A stretch of 64,000 bases of DNA from Bacillus_BD oryzisoli (GCF_036670025.1 NZ_CP137640.1:4870001-4934000); one strand, 5' to 3'; shown: positions 50,739 through 60,429, numbered from the stretch's first letter. A program made the numbers and translations. The notes: generated from the letters alone by a model not told the origin.

Positions 50739-51713
50739 TTAAAGACTTTCGTCGATTGCTTTAACCATTTCAGCTACAGAAACAAGTCCGCCGCCAGATA
50801 GGTACCAGTAATTTGGATCAAGATACACGATGCGGCCTTCTTTAAATGCCTTTGTTCCTTTTACAAGGTCATTGTTCAGAACTTCTTTTGCAGGACTTGC
50901 TGCCTGGCCGGTTGTAACCACTGCACCACGGTCAACTACATATAGGATATCAGGATCTTTTTCAACTAGGTATTCAAAAGATACACTTTGACCATGCGTA
51001 GATACTTCAATATTTTCATCAACCGGTTTTACGCCAAATACATCATGGATAATTCCAAAGCGTGATTCTGGTCCATAAGCACTGATATTTCCTTCATCAA
51101 TTAAAGTTACTAATGCTTTTTCCTCTAAACCTGATGCTTTTTCCTTTAATGCATGAATGCTTTCATCAATTTTTGCTAATTCTTCTTTTACTTCTGCTTC
51201 CTTATCAAAGATTTGACCTAGGATTTCAGTATTTTCCTTAAATGATTCCATGTACTTAGTTGTATCAACACCTAGATAAATCGTTGGTGCAATTTCTTGG
51301 AAATCTTCATATAAATCTTGTTGTCTTCCAGAGATGATAATTAAATCAGGCTGAAGCTCGTTAATTTTTTCAAAATCAGGTTCTTTTAAAGAGCCGACAC
51401 TTGCATATTCATCAGAAGTGTATTTTTCAAGCTGGGTAGGTACGGTACCTTCCTTTGGCAATGCTGCTACTTCAACTCCTAATTTATCTAAAGTTTCTAA
51501 TACACCAAAGTCAAACACAACTACTTTTTGCGGATTTACCTTTACAGACGTTTCACCTAATAGGTGCTTTACAGTAATTTCTTTTGCTTCAGCTGTCTCT
51601 TTCGGCTCTGTTGAGTCCGTGTTTTTGCTTTCTTCCGTTGATGATTCTGAGCTGCATGCTGCTAATAACAGCACAAATATTGCTAAGACAAAAACCATTA
51701 ATTTCTGCTTCAT
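50739..51713 (-). CDS. yclQ: Siderophore-binding lipoprotein YclQ
   Basis: 324 residues with lipobox LAAC (Cys20), then a low-complexity Ser/Glu linker and the iron-siderophore binding (FecB-like) domain (VVVFDFGVLETLDKLGVEVAALP; EKINELQPDLIIISGRQQ). In B. subtilis YclNOPQ imports petrobactin. Fourth gene of the operon, 149 bp after yclP, so perhaps with extra initiation. Confidence 0.9.
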   Translation of the reverse strand: MKQKLMVFVLAIFVLLLAACSSESSTEESKNTDSTEPKETAEAKEITVKHLLGETSVKVNPQKVVVFDFGVLETLDKLGVEVAALPKEGTVPTQLEKYTSDEYASVGSLKEPDFEKINELQPDLIIISGRQQDLYEDFQEIAPTIYLGVDTTKYMESFKENTEILGQIFDKEAEVKEELAKIDESIHALKEKASGLEEKALVTLIDEGNISAYGPESRFGIIHDVFGVKPVDENIEVSTHGQSVSFEYLVEKDPDILYVVDRGAVVTTGQAASPAKEVLNNDLVKGTKAFKEGRIVYLDPNYWYLSGGGLVSVAEMVKAIDESL

Positions 51714-51862
51714 GTTTTACACCTCATAGTAATTTTATATATTGTATCATTATGTTTACGATCGAAAGAACCTTCTCCCATGATCACAGCCCTTCAGAAA
51801 GGCGCGCACGTATCTATAATCAATTGTGAGAATATTTCTCAATCGAATGCAAACAGAAATAC

Positions 51863-52621
51863 CTATGCATAAAAAACACAGATTTTATTGTTATCGATAT
51901 ATTCGATATTAATGTCCATATCGTAAATACTCTTTAACACAGATGGTTTAATAATTTCATCTGTCGGACCTTCCTGAACAACCTTTCCATCCTTTAAGGC
52001 CACAATGTAGTCAGAATAACAGGATGCAAAGTTAATGTCATGGATAACGATGACAACGGTTTTTCCCAGTTCATCTACAAGTCTGCGTAAAACCTTCATA
52101 ATTTGAACAGAGTGCTTCATATCTAGATTATTCAGCGGTTCATCAAGAAGAATATATTCTGTATTTTGAGCAATAACCATAGCGATATAGGCTCGTTGTC
52201 TTTGCCCGCCGCTAAGTTCATCCAGGTACTTTTCCTGCATATCTGCAAGCTCCATATATTGAATAGCTTCATCAACAAATTCCCAATCTTCTTTTGTTAA
52301 ACGGCCTTGTGAGTAAGGGAATCGTCCAAAGGAAACTAGCTCTCTAACGGTTAAGCGGACATTGATATGGTTGGACTGTTTCAAAATCGATATTTTCTTG
52401 GCCAATTCATTACTCTTACAGGATGACAGCTCTTTATCATCGATATGAATAATGCCCTCATCAGCTAAAATCAAGCGGCTGATCATTGATAATACGGTAC
52501 TTTTCCCAGCCCCATTGGGACCAATAAAGGAGGTAATCTTCTTCTTTTGTATTTTCATCGTTACCCCGTCCACCACTTTTTTAGTTCCAAAACGCTTAGT
52601 CAAATTTCTAACACTTAACAT
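51863..52621 (-). CDS. yclP: Siderophore ABC transporter ATPase YclP
   Basis: 252 residues from the ATG at 52621 (GAGGAGGAG upstream), the B. subtilis length. Walker A GPNGAGKST, signature LSGGQRQRAY, Walker B ILLDEPLNNLD, and the FecE-type SFGRFPYSQGRLT segment. Confidence 0.92.
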   Translation of the reverse strand: MLSVRNLTKRFGTKKVVDGVTMKIQKKKITSFIGPNGAGKSTVLSMISRLILADEGIIHIDDKELSSCKSNELAKKISILKQSNHINVRLTVRELVSFGRFPYSQGRLTKEDWEFVDEAIQYMELADMQEKYLDELSGGQRQRAYIAMVIAQNTEYILLDEPLNNLDMKHSVQIMKVLRRLVDELGKTVVIVIHDINFASCYSDYIVALKDGKVVQEGPTDEIIKPSVLKSIYDMDINIEYIDNNKICVFYA

Positions 52622-52638
52622 ATCGCTTCTCCTCCTCA

Positions 52639-53583
52639 CTAGGCTTTTCTTTGTTTTAATAAAAGATAGATAAAGTAAACTCCGCCAATAAAATTAACAA
52701 TTACACTTAAGGTTGTTGAGAAAGTGAATACCCGCTCAACGATAAGCTGACCGCCGACTAGTGAAATAATACTGACAAAAATAGACCCAAGAATTAAAAA
52801 AGTATGCTTATACGTGTTAAATAATTGATACGTGACATTAACAACTAATAACCCTAGAAAGGTAATCGGACCTACAAGTGCTGTGGCGATCGAAATTAAA
52901 ATGGCAACAACGACAAGTAAACGCTTTACGATCCGATCATAGTCTACACCTAAATTAATCGCTTGCTCCTTCCCTAATGAAATAACATCGAGATATTTCA
53001 TAAATGGAAGGGAAAAGAAGGTAACAAGGATAATGAGAATAGCAGAAATAAGGAGTAAATCACCATTAATATTATTAAAGCTGGCAAACATTTTATCTTG
53101 AACTCTCATAAACTCATTTGGATCGATGAGTACCTGCATAAAGGACGAAATGCTTTGAAAAAAGGTACCAAAGATAATTCCTATGAGTAAAAGAAAATAA
53201 AGATTATTGCCTTCTCTTTTGAAAATGATTTTATATAAAATTCCTACAAATAGAACCATTAGGGCAATGGAGATAAAAAAGTTCACGTTTTTGCTCATTA
53301 ACGAATAAGTTGAACCAAATGCAAAAACCAAAACCGTTTGAATCATCATATAGAGTGAATCAAGACCAATGATACTTGGTGTAAGAATTTTATTGTTGGT
53401 AATCGTTTGGAATACAATGGTGGAAAAGGCGATTGCCCCTCCGGTTAAGACCATAGCTGCAATTTTTTCCGTTCTTTTCGATAGCACATAATCCCAGGAT
53501 CCTTTTACATCTGTAAACAAAAAGACCGCAATGAGAATGGCTGCTGCAATGAATAGTATTCCGATTTTTGTCCAATTACGCAT
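52639..53583 (-). CDS. yclO: Siderophore ABC transporter permease YclO
   Basis: 314 residues of the FecCD/BtuC permease family with about nine membrane segments. It contains GKEQAINLGVDYDRIVKRLL, the ATPase contact loop, and GPITFLGLLVVN. It overlaps yclN by 8 bp. Confidence 0.9.
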   Translation of the reverse strand: MRNWTKIGILFIAAAILIAVFLFTDVKGSWDYVLSKRTEKIAAMVLTGGAIAFSTIVFQTITNNKILTPSIIGLDSLYMMIQTVLVFAFGSTYSLMSKNVNFFISIALMVLFVGILYKIIFKREGNNLYFLLLIGIIFGTFFQSISSFMQVLIDPNEFMRVQDKMFASFNNINGDLLLISAILIILVTFFSLPFMKYLDVISLGKEQAINLGVDYDRIVKRLLVVVAILISIATALVGPITFLGLLVVNVTYQLFNTYKHTFLILGSIFVSIISLVGGQLIVERVFTFSTTLSVIVNFIGGVYFIYLLLKQRKA

Positions 53584-54526
53584 AAGCCTTTCTCCTCAAA
53601 AGTAAGTAGATAAATATTGCGCTTCCAATGACACCTACGGTTAAACCAATTGGAATCTCATATGGATAAATAACCAAGCGTCCGAAAATATCACAAACTA
53701 AAATAAACACAGCACCAAGTAATGCAGTATGGGAAAGATTCTTTTGCAGATGATCCCCATTATATATAGAAACGATATTCGGAATAATTAACCCTAGAAA
53801 TGGAATCATTCCCGCTGTTAAGATTACCACAGCTGACATCATGGCCACCAAACTTAAACCGATATTGACAACCTGCTTATATTTAAGGCCGAGATTGACA
53901 GCAAATTCCTCGCCCATACCGGCAACGGTAAACTTATTAGCAAAAAGATAAGAAAGCACAACAAGCGGGATACTGATGTAAATAAGTTCATACTGTCCTT
54001 TCACTGTCATGGAAAAATTCCCTTGCAGCCAAGAGGTCATGTTCTGGATTAAATCATTTTTATAAGCAAAAAATGTTGTGATAGAAGTTATAATATTCCC
54101 AAACATTAAACCTACTAACGGAATAAATACGGCATCCTTAAATTTTACCTTATCTAGTATTTTCATAAAAATGAACGTTCCCAGTAAGGCAAAGACGAAT
54201 GCCAAACTCATTTTAACCATTAATCCGGCTGTTGGAATAAACATCATCGCCATCAGAATGCCAAAGCGGGCCGAATCCTCTGTACCTGCCGTTGTCGGCG
54301 AAACAAATTTGTTATGGCTTAGCTGCTGCATGATTAAACCGCTGATGCTCATCGCTACACCCGCGATAATAATGCTGACAAGACGCGGGACTCTCGCTGA
54401 GAAGAAAATTTTGGCTTCTTCTTCATTCATTTGGAAGATGTCTAGTGGTGAAATACCGGATACACCAATAAACAGCGATATACATGATAAAAGGATAAGC
54501 AATATGAGTAGGTATCTTTTCTTCAT
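53576..54526 (-). CDS. yclN: Siderophore ABC transporter permease YclN
   Basis: 316 residues, FecCD family, partner of YclO. Family segments: ARVPRLVSIIIAGVAMSISGL, VSPTTAGTEDSARFG, GMGEEFAVNLGLKYKQ and GMIPFLGLIIPN. First gene of the operon, behind three Fur boxes. Confidence 0.9.
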   Translation of the reverse strand: MKKRYLLILLILLSCISLFIGVSGISPLDIFQMNEEEAKIFFSARVPRLVSIIIAGVAMSISGLIMQQLSHNKFVSPTTAGTEDSARFGILMAMMFIPTAGLMVKMSLAFVFALLGTFIFMKILDKVKFKDAVFIPLVGLMFGNIITSITTFFAYKNDLIQNMTSWLQGNFSMTVKGQYELIYISIPLVVLSYLFANKFTVAGMGEEFAVNLGLKYKQVVNIGLSLVAMMSAVVILTAGMIPFLGLIIPNIVSIYNGDHLQKNLSHTALLGAVFILVCDIFGRLVIYPYEIPIGLTVGVIGSAIFIYLLLRRKAYA

Positions 54527-54570
54527 CTGTTTTCCTAACTTTCTTCTAAATATGTAAATAGGATTGTTTA

Positions 54571-54722
54571 ATAATGAGATTCATTATCAATAAAAGTTAT
54601 TGAGAAACATTATCACTATTAGTCAAAAAAAATAATGTCGTCATTTATTAACGATATAATGAGATTCATTATCAATCTAGTATAAAATAAAAATCACATC
54701 GTTGCAGATGAGATTCATTATC
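54571..54722 (-). promoter_or_regulatory. Three Fur boxes upstream of yclN
   Basis: ATAATGAGATTCATTATC occurs perfectly at 54571-54588 and 54656-54673, and GATGAGATTCATTATC at 54707-54722, each followed by AAT. All fit the Bacillus Fur box ATAATGATAATCATTATC with only central mismatches. A weaker fourth copy is TTATTGAGAAACATTATCA (54597-54615). Strong iron repression is expected. Confidence 0.92.
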
Positions 54723-54885
54723 AATTAATCTTTATACATAAAATTCTAACATTTATTTGTCTTATGTCAATGTTTTTCATGAAAATTTTTCACATTAAAG
54801 AAAACGTTTTCAAAATAGTAGTTCTATTAAAGATTTCATTTATATTAAAAGAATCATATATACATTTTGTTTGGTGAAAACGTTT

Positions 54886-54915
54886 AGGACAACTCATATA
54901 TGTCCTACGTATAAT
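54886..54915 (+). promoter_or_regulatory. Promoter and inverted repeat upstream of ArsB-type gene
   Basis: AGGACA (54886) and TATAAT (54910-54915) are 18 bp apart. The inverted repeat AGGACA / TGTCCT (54886-54906) overlaps the spacer, suggesting a repressor site. A CACGC/GCGTG hairpin follows in the leader (54923-54940). Confidence 0.45.
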
Positions 54916-55004
54916 ACAGTACACGCGAAAGTAAGCGTGAACATAATAAAAATAAGGAGTGACAATACAGCAATGTAATAGGGCCCCTGAAAGGAGGTGT
55001 CGAC

Positions 55005-56357
55005 GTGACACAATTCACCTTTTGGTTTACCATTCTTTCATTCTTGTTAACAATGGTTCTGATTTTTTGGAGACCTAAAGGAATCAACGAAGCCATTCCG
55101 GCTACGCTTGGGGCAATTCTTATCTTCCTGTGTGGTAGTGTCTCGCTGGCAGATATTGAAGATATTAGTTCGAAGGTGACCGGAGCAGCCATAACGATTA
55201 TGGCAACAATGGTAATGGCCATCGCCATGGAAAGCATCGGATTTTTCCATTGGGTTGCTGCCAAAATATTGGAAGCAACAAAAGGTTCAGGGAAAAGACT
55301 ATTTTGGATGACGAACCTTTTATGCTTCTTAATGACTCTATTCTTAAATAATGACGGGAGCATCCTCATCACTACACCTATTTTGCTGATGTTATTACGG
55401 AAGCTTGGCTTAAGTGATAGGCAGAAATTCCCCTATTTAATAAGCGGAGCATTAATTGCAACAGCCTCAAGCGCACCAATTGGAGTTAGCAATATTGTTA
55501 ATCTTATCGCACTGAAGATCATTGATATGGACCTCTATCTCCATACCGCGATGATGTTTGTTCCAGGAACACTAGGATTGCTTTTATTAGCTACCCTTCT
55601 TTATTTCTACTTCCGCAAAAAATTACCTGCATCCATTACTCTATTTACCGAACCAATTGAATATTCTCAGCTGGGTTCAAAACAATCTTTACAATCCCTG
55701 CCCAATCTAAGTAAAACAAATCAATCAAGATTAATGTTTGCCGTGATTGCCTTTGTTTTCCTTGTCAGGATCTCATTATTTATTGCATCATATGTAGGGA
55801 TTTCAGTCTCCCTTGTAGCTGTTCTAAGTTCCATCATCCTGCTATCGTGGCGCTGGATTTATTTAAAGGTCAATCCAGTCGATTTATTGAAAAAAACACC
55901 TTGGCACATCTTCGTGTTTGCCTTCACGATGTATGTCATCGTATATGGGTTACAAAATATTGGTTTAACAGATTTCTTAGTTGAGTTTCTAGAGCCAATG
56001 GTTGCAGACAGCCTATTTCATGCAAGTTTAATCATGGGTACCGCTTTATCCATTTTATCCAATATTTTTAATAATCACCCTGCATTAATGATCGGTACCC
56101 TCTCTTTGACACAAATGGGACTCGATCCAATCACACTGAAGACCATTTATTTAGCCAATATTATTGGAAGTGATATGGGGTCCCTATTATTACCAACTGG
56201 AACGTTAGCTACACTGATTTGGATGTACATCTTAAAGCAGCATCATGTGAAAATTTCCTGGAAAGAATACTTGAAGGTGACTGTTCTGGTCATTCCCATT
56301 ACCGTTGCCTTTACCTTGGTTGTCCTATTTATATGGATTGAGTCGATTTTCTATTAA
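55005..56357 (+). CDS. ArsB/NhaD-type ion transporter (YdfA-like)
   Basis: 450 residues starting GTG with AAAGGAGGTG upstream. About eleven membrane segments; the ArsB/CitM family pattern is visible (FLNNDGSILITTPILLMLLR; ATASSAPIGVSNIVNLIAL; NNHPALMIGTLSL; NIIGSDMGSLLLPTGTLATL). Members export arsenite or antimonite or exchange other anions and cations. No ars regulator is adjacent, so the substrate is open. Confidence 0.82.
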   Translation: MTQFTFWFTILSFLLTMVLIFWRPKGINEAIPATLGAILIFLCGSVSLADIEDISSKVTGAAITIMATMVMAIAMESIGFFHWVAAKILEATKGSGKRLFWMTNLLCFLMTLFLNNDGSILITTPILLMLLRKLGLSDRQKFPYLISGALIATASSAPIGVSNIVNLIALKIIDMDLYLHTAMMFVPGTLGLLLLATLLYFYFRKKLPASITLFTEPIEYSQLGSKQSLQSLPNLSKTNQSRLMFAVIAFVFLVRISLFIASYVGISVSLVAVLSSIILLSWRWIYLKVNPVDLLKKTPWHIFVFAFTMYVIVYGLQNIGLTDFLVEFLEPMVADSLFHASLIMGTALSILSNIFNNHPALMIGTLSLTQMGLDPITLKTIYLANIIGSDMGSLLLPTGTLATLIWMYILKQHHVKISWKEYLKVTVLVIPITVAFTLVVLFIWIESIFY

Positions 56358-56398
56358 AAAAAGTAACACCTGAATGAAAATACGCAATCAGTACAAAA

Positions 56399-56428
56399 AA
56401 AATTCCTTTTCTTCTGAAAAGGAATTTT
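56399..56428. terminator. Bidirectional terminator between convergent genes
   Basis: Perfect 12-bp stem AAAATTCCTTTT / AAAAGGAATTTT with U-runs on both strands. Confidence 0.85.
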
Positions 56429-56469
56429 TTGTAGTCTGCCAATTTTTGAATCTCCTAGTCTTTAGTCCG

Positions 56470-57342
56470 TTAGCGACGCCGCTTTTTTTTCAATGGGCCA
56501 TGTTTTACTTTTTTCTTTCCTTCAAGAGAGTATCTGTTTTTACGTTTAGCTCTTTTTCTGTCCATAGGTCCATTATCTTGTTCTTCTTTTTTATTCTCAT
56601 CTTTTTCCTCTTCTTGGCTCTTTTTCATAAAACCTTTAGGTCCAGAACTTACACTTCTAATATGGAATGGATCCACACGTATGACTTCCTCGTTTCGTGT
56701 AAGCTTATAATATCCATCATCAAGGAATAGGACTCCTTCAATCGCTTCTGGACCGCCGCGATTAATGGAAACCCATTTATTTTCAAAATGATGAAGTACA
56801 TCATATAAATCATCTGCAGTAATCATGTTTTCTTCCATGTTCTCTCTATCCATAACTTCCTTTGAAGATAGGCTTACACTTTTAATATGGTGAGGATTCA
56901 CATAAACAAGACCATCATCTTCTGAATCTACAACCACGAACCCTTGTCGGACGGACAACAGCATTCCATGAATAGACTCAGGTCCTCCCTGGTTTAATTT
57001 AATGACTTGATTTTCCATTTTCTTCAGCAATTTGTGAAAGCTTTTTGCTGAAAACAATTCAACTTCTCCTAAATCATCATGTTGATGGTGCGGCGGTTTT
57101 GGCTTTGTTGGAACACTAATACTCTTGATATGTTCTACTTGGTAATAGATTACCGAATGTTTCGCTGAAAGCGCCACATAGTCTGATTGGACATCTACTA
57201 ATACACCATGCTTAGCCTCTGGTCCCCCGCGATAAATTTTTACGTCATTTCCTAGTAAAGATTCAAAAAATGCACGGTAAAAACGTGATTTTGAACTATG
57301 GTCAGCTTCCTTGTGTTGATCATTCTTACTATTGCTCATCAT
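56470..57342 (-). CDS. cotB: CotB-like spore coat protein
   Basis: 290 residues; GGAGG before the ATG. Three tandem homologous segments each contain a (Y/L/I)(R/Q)GGPE motif and end in an HIKS motif: IYRGGPEAKHG / VEHIKSIS, LNQGGPESIHG / PHHIKSVS and INRGGPEAIEG / FHIRSVS. This is the arrangement of B. subtilis CotB, an outer coat protein. The serine-lysine repeats of CotB's tail are replaced here by a very basic end (MDRKRAKRKNRYSL, GPLKKKRRR). Monocistronic. Confidence 0.85.
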   Translation of the reverse strand: MMSNSKNDQHKEADHSSKSRFYRAFFESLLGNDVKIYRGGPEAKHGVLVDVQSDYVALSAKHSVIYYQVEHIKSISVPTKPKPPHHQHDDLGEVELFSAKSFHKLLKKMENQVIKLNQGGPESIHGMLLSVRQGFVVVDSEDDGLVYVNPHHIKSVSLSSKEVMDRENMEENMITADDLYDVLHHFENKWVSINRGGPEAIEGVLFLDDGYYKLTRNEEVIRVDPFHIRSVSSGPKGFMKKSQEEEKDENKKEEQDNGPMDRKRAKRKNRYSLEGKKKVKHGPLKKKRRR

Positions 57343-57559
57343 TTATCCTCCTTATAAACCTCAAAATGGTTAGATATACTACATGTATACGTTTGGTAGT
57401 ACAACTTTGCATGATGAACAAACCTATACACTGAAATATCAACAATTACCTAAGGTGTAAGGCATGGAATAATTTTTATAAATTTATATGGTTAAAAGTA
57501 TTTGAATTATCTGAAATTAACTGATATAATTGAAAAAAGGTTAAGGAGTTGATTTCCAA

Positions 57560-57757
57560 ATGAATAAGTACTCTCTAAATGCACCCCAACAAACTGAGGT
57601 AATTGATGATTCACTATTTGCTGAAATGGTGTTAGACAAAGCGCTACGCGATTTCCAGAAAGAGCAAATATTAAAGGAAATCGACTTATCGTTACGTGAC
57701 AGAAACAAAGAACAATTTTTAATTTTAACAGAGAAATTACAGAAGTTCCTTGAATAA
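57560..57757 (+). CDS. IDEAL-domain protein
   Basis: 65 residues; AAGGAG 9 bases before the ATG. The C-terminal half (KEIDLSLRDRNKEQFLILTEKL) fits the IDEAL domain found in small Bacillus proteins such as YozD and in YpiB. The domain may mediate protein contacts; function unknown. Closed by a terminator. Confidence 0.8.
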   Translation: MNKYSLNAPQQTEVIDDSLFAEMVLDKALRDFQKEQILKEIDLSLRDRNKEQFLILTEKLQKFLE

Positions 57758-57778
57758 AAATAATAATAATAGCAAATT

Positions 57779-57800
57779 CCCGATTTCAATCGAAATCGGG
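57779..57800 (+). terminator. Terminator of the IDEAL-domain gene
   Basis: CCCGATTT / AAATCGGG stem followed by TTTTTTAT. Confidence 0.85.
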
Positions 57801-57940
57801 TTTTTTATGTTTTGTGTTTCTTTTTGCCTAGTCTATTAGTTGCAAAAGTAAAAAATTGCAACTTTTTCGACAAACACTACGAAACTTTTCTTATAATTAG
57901 GCGTATCTAGTATAGGAAAACAGACAAAAGGGTGTGGATT

Positions 57941-58402
57941 ATGAAATTTCGAAATCCTGTTTTGGAATATCGTCTCCGTAAAGGGAACGATCACTATGTT
58001 CCCATTTACCATTATCGGGAGATCGAGCTCGAACAAATTTTAGCTAGACGAGAATGTGAGTTTTTTGTAAAGGATGGTGTGACATATAAACAGCTGTCCT
58101 CCGCGATTGAGGATGAACTCTTCATCATTTATGTAGAAATCTATGAAGAAGGACCGCCGGAACCTGCTATCTTAACCCAGGATGGTATACTGCTTGAGAT
58201 TCGTGAATGGAATGCGATCAAAGGTCATCCACTTATTATGTCCGAATATGTTACCAATCATTTGGATGTATTAAGTACCATTGGCAGTGTCTATACATAC
58301 CATCAATGGAAGGAGTGGGAACGTGATTCTGCAGAGATTGATGAGGATCGTAAAGCATATGTGTTGTATGTAACACCAACAGGCTATTCCATAACTGAAT
58401 AA
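57941..58402 (+). CDS. Conserved hypothetical protein of the amidoligase cluster
   Basis: 153 residues from the ATG at 57941; AAAGGGTG lies upstream, and a GTG inside that RBS is rejected. Acidic, mixed alpha/beta (EYRLRKGNDHYVPIYHYREI; ILTQDGILLEIREWNAIKGH). No motif recognised. First gene of a four-gene cluster (16 bp to the next), so probably linked to the lipoprotein and ATP-grasp genes that follow. Confidence 0.7.
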   Translation: MKFRNPVLEYRLRKGNDHYVPIYHYREIELEQILARRECEFFVKDGVTYKQLSSAIEDELFIIYVEIYEEGPPEPAILTQDGILLEIREWNAIKGHPLIMSEYVTNHLDVLSTIGSVYTYHQWKEWERDSAEIDEDRKAYVLYVTPTGYSITE

Positions 58403-58418
58403 AGAGAGGGGATTAAGA

Positions 58419-58724
58419 TTGAATAAGACAAAGAAAATGATGAAAGGTGTCGTTGCTGCTGCACTCGTTTCTTCTTTAGCAGCCTGCGGGGAAGACCGAC
58501 CTTCAGAGCCTACAGGCTACGATTGTGATGATTGGGACTGGGATAAAAAAACAGGTACCTACTACTGTGATGATGACGACTCCTATTATGGCGGCAGATA
58601 CTATCACAACGGCTCCTTTTATTCTAGTAAAAAGTCACTAACCAGCAGTCCGAGTTATAAATCATACCAAAGCTCTTACAAATCTGGAATTGGCAGCGGA
58701 TCAAAAGGCGGATTCGGGGGATAA
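58419..58724 (+). CDS. Small lipoprotein ending in Gly-Gly (YgiB-like)
   Basis: 101 residues starting TTG with GAGGGGAT upstream. A signal peptide ends LAAC (Cys23). The mature part is rich in Asp, Tyr and Ser (YDCDDWDWDKKTGTYYCDDD) with two Cys that could pair, then a Ser/Tyr stretch and the C-terminus GSKGGFGG. The YgiB/YjfM-type proteins next to ATP-grasp YgiC/YjfC enzymes have the same layout. The glycine-rich end may be the substrate of the adjacent enzyme (inference). Confidence 0.75.
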   Translation: MNKTKKMMKGVVAAALVSSLAACGEDRPSEPTGYDCDDWDWDKKTGTYYCDDDDSYYGGRYYHNGSFYSSKKSLTSSPSYKSYQSSYKSGIGSGSKGGFGG

Positions 58725-58726
58725 AC

Positions 58727-60013
58727 ATGAATACGTTTCGTCAGGAAAGACAGCGCTTCTTTGAAGGAATCGATGGATTTTGGCATGACCTCTTCGATAC
58801 AGAATATGCTTTATGGGATGTCAAAAAAGAAACACCTGCTAGGATTCAAACCATTAGAAAGGCAACAGAACGAATCGGATATATTTTATTTAAAACGGCA
58901 CCGCTCTTACGGAATTTAGATGAAGAAACACTGCTTCAGCTAGGTTTTCCTAAGCCAGCCCTTTCCTTTATCAGACTGCAGACGCTCCCCTTCGAGAGTG
59001 TGATTGCCCGTATGGATTTAGTGGTTATAAATGAAGAAATAAAGCTTCTTGAGGTCAATTCGGATACACCAACTTTTATCAAAGAAACCTTTGCTGTTAA
59101 TGGGGAAGTATGTAAAGCATTCGAATTGAAAAACCCGAATGAAGCTTGCGAAGAAAAACTTCGTAAGGCAGTGAGGCTAACTGTTAAAAAGGCTTTTCTT
59201 TCACTTGGAAAAAGAAAAAGTCCAAACATCGTCTTTTCTTCACACGATGACCATGAAGAAGACCGATTAACAACACAATATTTGCAGGAACTATATGGGT
59301 TACATAGCCAGTATCTAAGTCTCGGCCAGCTGCGCCTTGTAACAGAACCGATAAGGGAAAACGGAGAAATCATCATTGATAGAGGTCTTTATGATAACCA
59401 GGGTGAAATGATTGATGTTCTTTATCGGCAAACCTATCCGATTGAACATCTCGTTGACGATGAAGATCCAGAAACGAAAGTAAAAGTTGGACAGGAATTA
59501 ATGAAGCTTGTTGAAGAGAAGAAATTGGCTGTTATCAATCCGCCTTCTGCCTTTCTACTGCAATCTAAAGCAGTACTGGCATTGATATGGGGATTACACG
59601 AAGAACTGCATTCCTTTTTTACAGAGGAAGAGCATAATTGGATTCATACTTACTTTTTACCAACCTATTTGGATGAAGTCTATTTTCTTAGACAAGGACT
59701 CTCCTATGTAAAGAAGCCTTCCTTTGGACGTGAAGGAGACACCGTTGAGATTTTTACAGGCAGCGGCGAGATAGTGGAAGAAGATGCTCATAAAACCTAT
59801 CAGGATTCATTGCCCGTCTATCAACAATTTATCAAACTTCCAAAAACCGTCGTTCAAACCTTACAAGGGAAGAAAAATGTTCATTATATGTATGGATGTT
59901 TCTATGTTAACGGTCATGCAAGTGCCATCGGTATCCGTGCCGGAAGACAAATTACAGACAATGAAGCCTACTTCCTTCCAGTAGGCATTGAAAACGAGGA
60001 GGAAAAACAATAA
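58727..60013 (+). CDS. Glutathionylspermidine synthase-like ATP-grasp enzyme (YgiC/YjfC type)
   Basis: 428 residues, 2 bp after the lipoprotein gene, hence coupled. ATP-grasp ligase features: VINEEIKLLEVNSDTPTF, then LIWGLHEEL, PTYLDEVYFLRQGLSYVKKP and SFGREGDTVEIF, and GCFYVNGHASAIGIRAGRQITDN at the end. The family shares the synthetase half of glutathionylspermidine synthase without its amidase half. It is predicted to form an amide bond on a peptide or polyamine. Confidence 0.88.
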   Translation: MNTFRQERQRFFEGIDGFWHDLFDTEYALWDVKKETPARIQTIRKATERIGYILFKTAPLLRNLDEETLLQLGFPKPALSFIRLQTLPFESVIARMDLVVINEEIKLLEVNSDTPTFIKETFAVNGEVCKAFELKNPNEACEEKLRKAVRLTVKKAFLSLGKRKSPNIVFSSHDDHEEDRLTTQYLQELYGLHSQYLSLGQLRLVTEPIRENGEIIIDRGLYDNQGEMIDVLYRQTYPIEHLVDDEDPETKVKVGQELMKLVEEKKLAVINPPSAFLLQSKAVLALIWGLHEELHSFFTEEEHNWIHTYFLPTYLDEVYFLRQGLSYVKKPSFGREGDTVEIFTGSGEIVEEDAHKTYQDSLPVYQQFIKLPKTVVQTLQGKKNVHYMYGCFYVNGHASAIGIRAGRQITDNEAYFLPVGIENEEEKQ

Positions 60014-60429
60014 TGGAATTTATTTCATCAGACAGTTTTTTAAGTTTTTTGGCTCATGTTGGAACAGGCCTAGGTTTAATTATTATCGGCCTAGTTGCCT
60101 TCGCCTTTACAACAAGGTTCTCAGAATGGCAGTTAATTAAGGAAGGTAATACGGCTGTAGCGTTAAAGCTATGGGGAAAAGTCATCGGTTTGGCCATTAC
60201 GCTGTACACAGTTTGGGGTGGAAGCGTCAATCTTCTTGATGCCTTTGTTTGGGGCTTAATCGGGATAATTACCCAGGTCGTTGTTTACTTAATTATTGAA
60301 TATATTTTAACACCAAAATCAACGAACCTTGCGAAAAAAGTGGAAGAAGGCAATATGGCAGTAGGCTTCAGTCTTTTCGCTGCAGGTATTACTGTTGGTT
60401 TAGTCATTGCAGGCAGCTTAACGTATTAA
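60013..60429 (+). CDS. DUF350 membrane protein (YjfL-like)
   Basis: 138 residues with four membrane segments; its ATG overlaps the stop of the ATP-grasp gene (TAATG). Two DUF350 repeats are visible: FAFTTRFSEWQLIKEGNTAVALKLWGKVIG and STNLAKKVEEGNMAVGFSLF, in which EGN-x-AV recurs. DUF350 genes constantly accompany YjfC-type ligases, so it probably provides the membrane part of that system. Confidence 0.85.
   Translation: MEFISSDSFLSFLAHVGTGLGLIIIGLVAFAFTTRFSEWQLIKEGNTAVALKLWGKVIGLAITLYTVWGGSVNLLDAFVWGLIGIITQVVVYLIIEYILTPKSTNLAKKVEEGNMAVGFSLFAAGITVGLVIAGSLTY

Noticed and set aside
54790..55011. Minus-strand frame in the yclN-arsB gap
   Set aside because: It lies across the arsB promoter and leader hairpin and shows no protein-like features.
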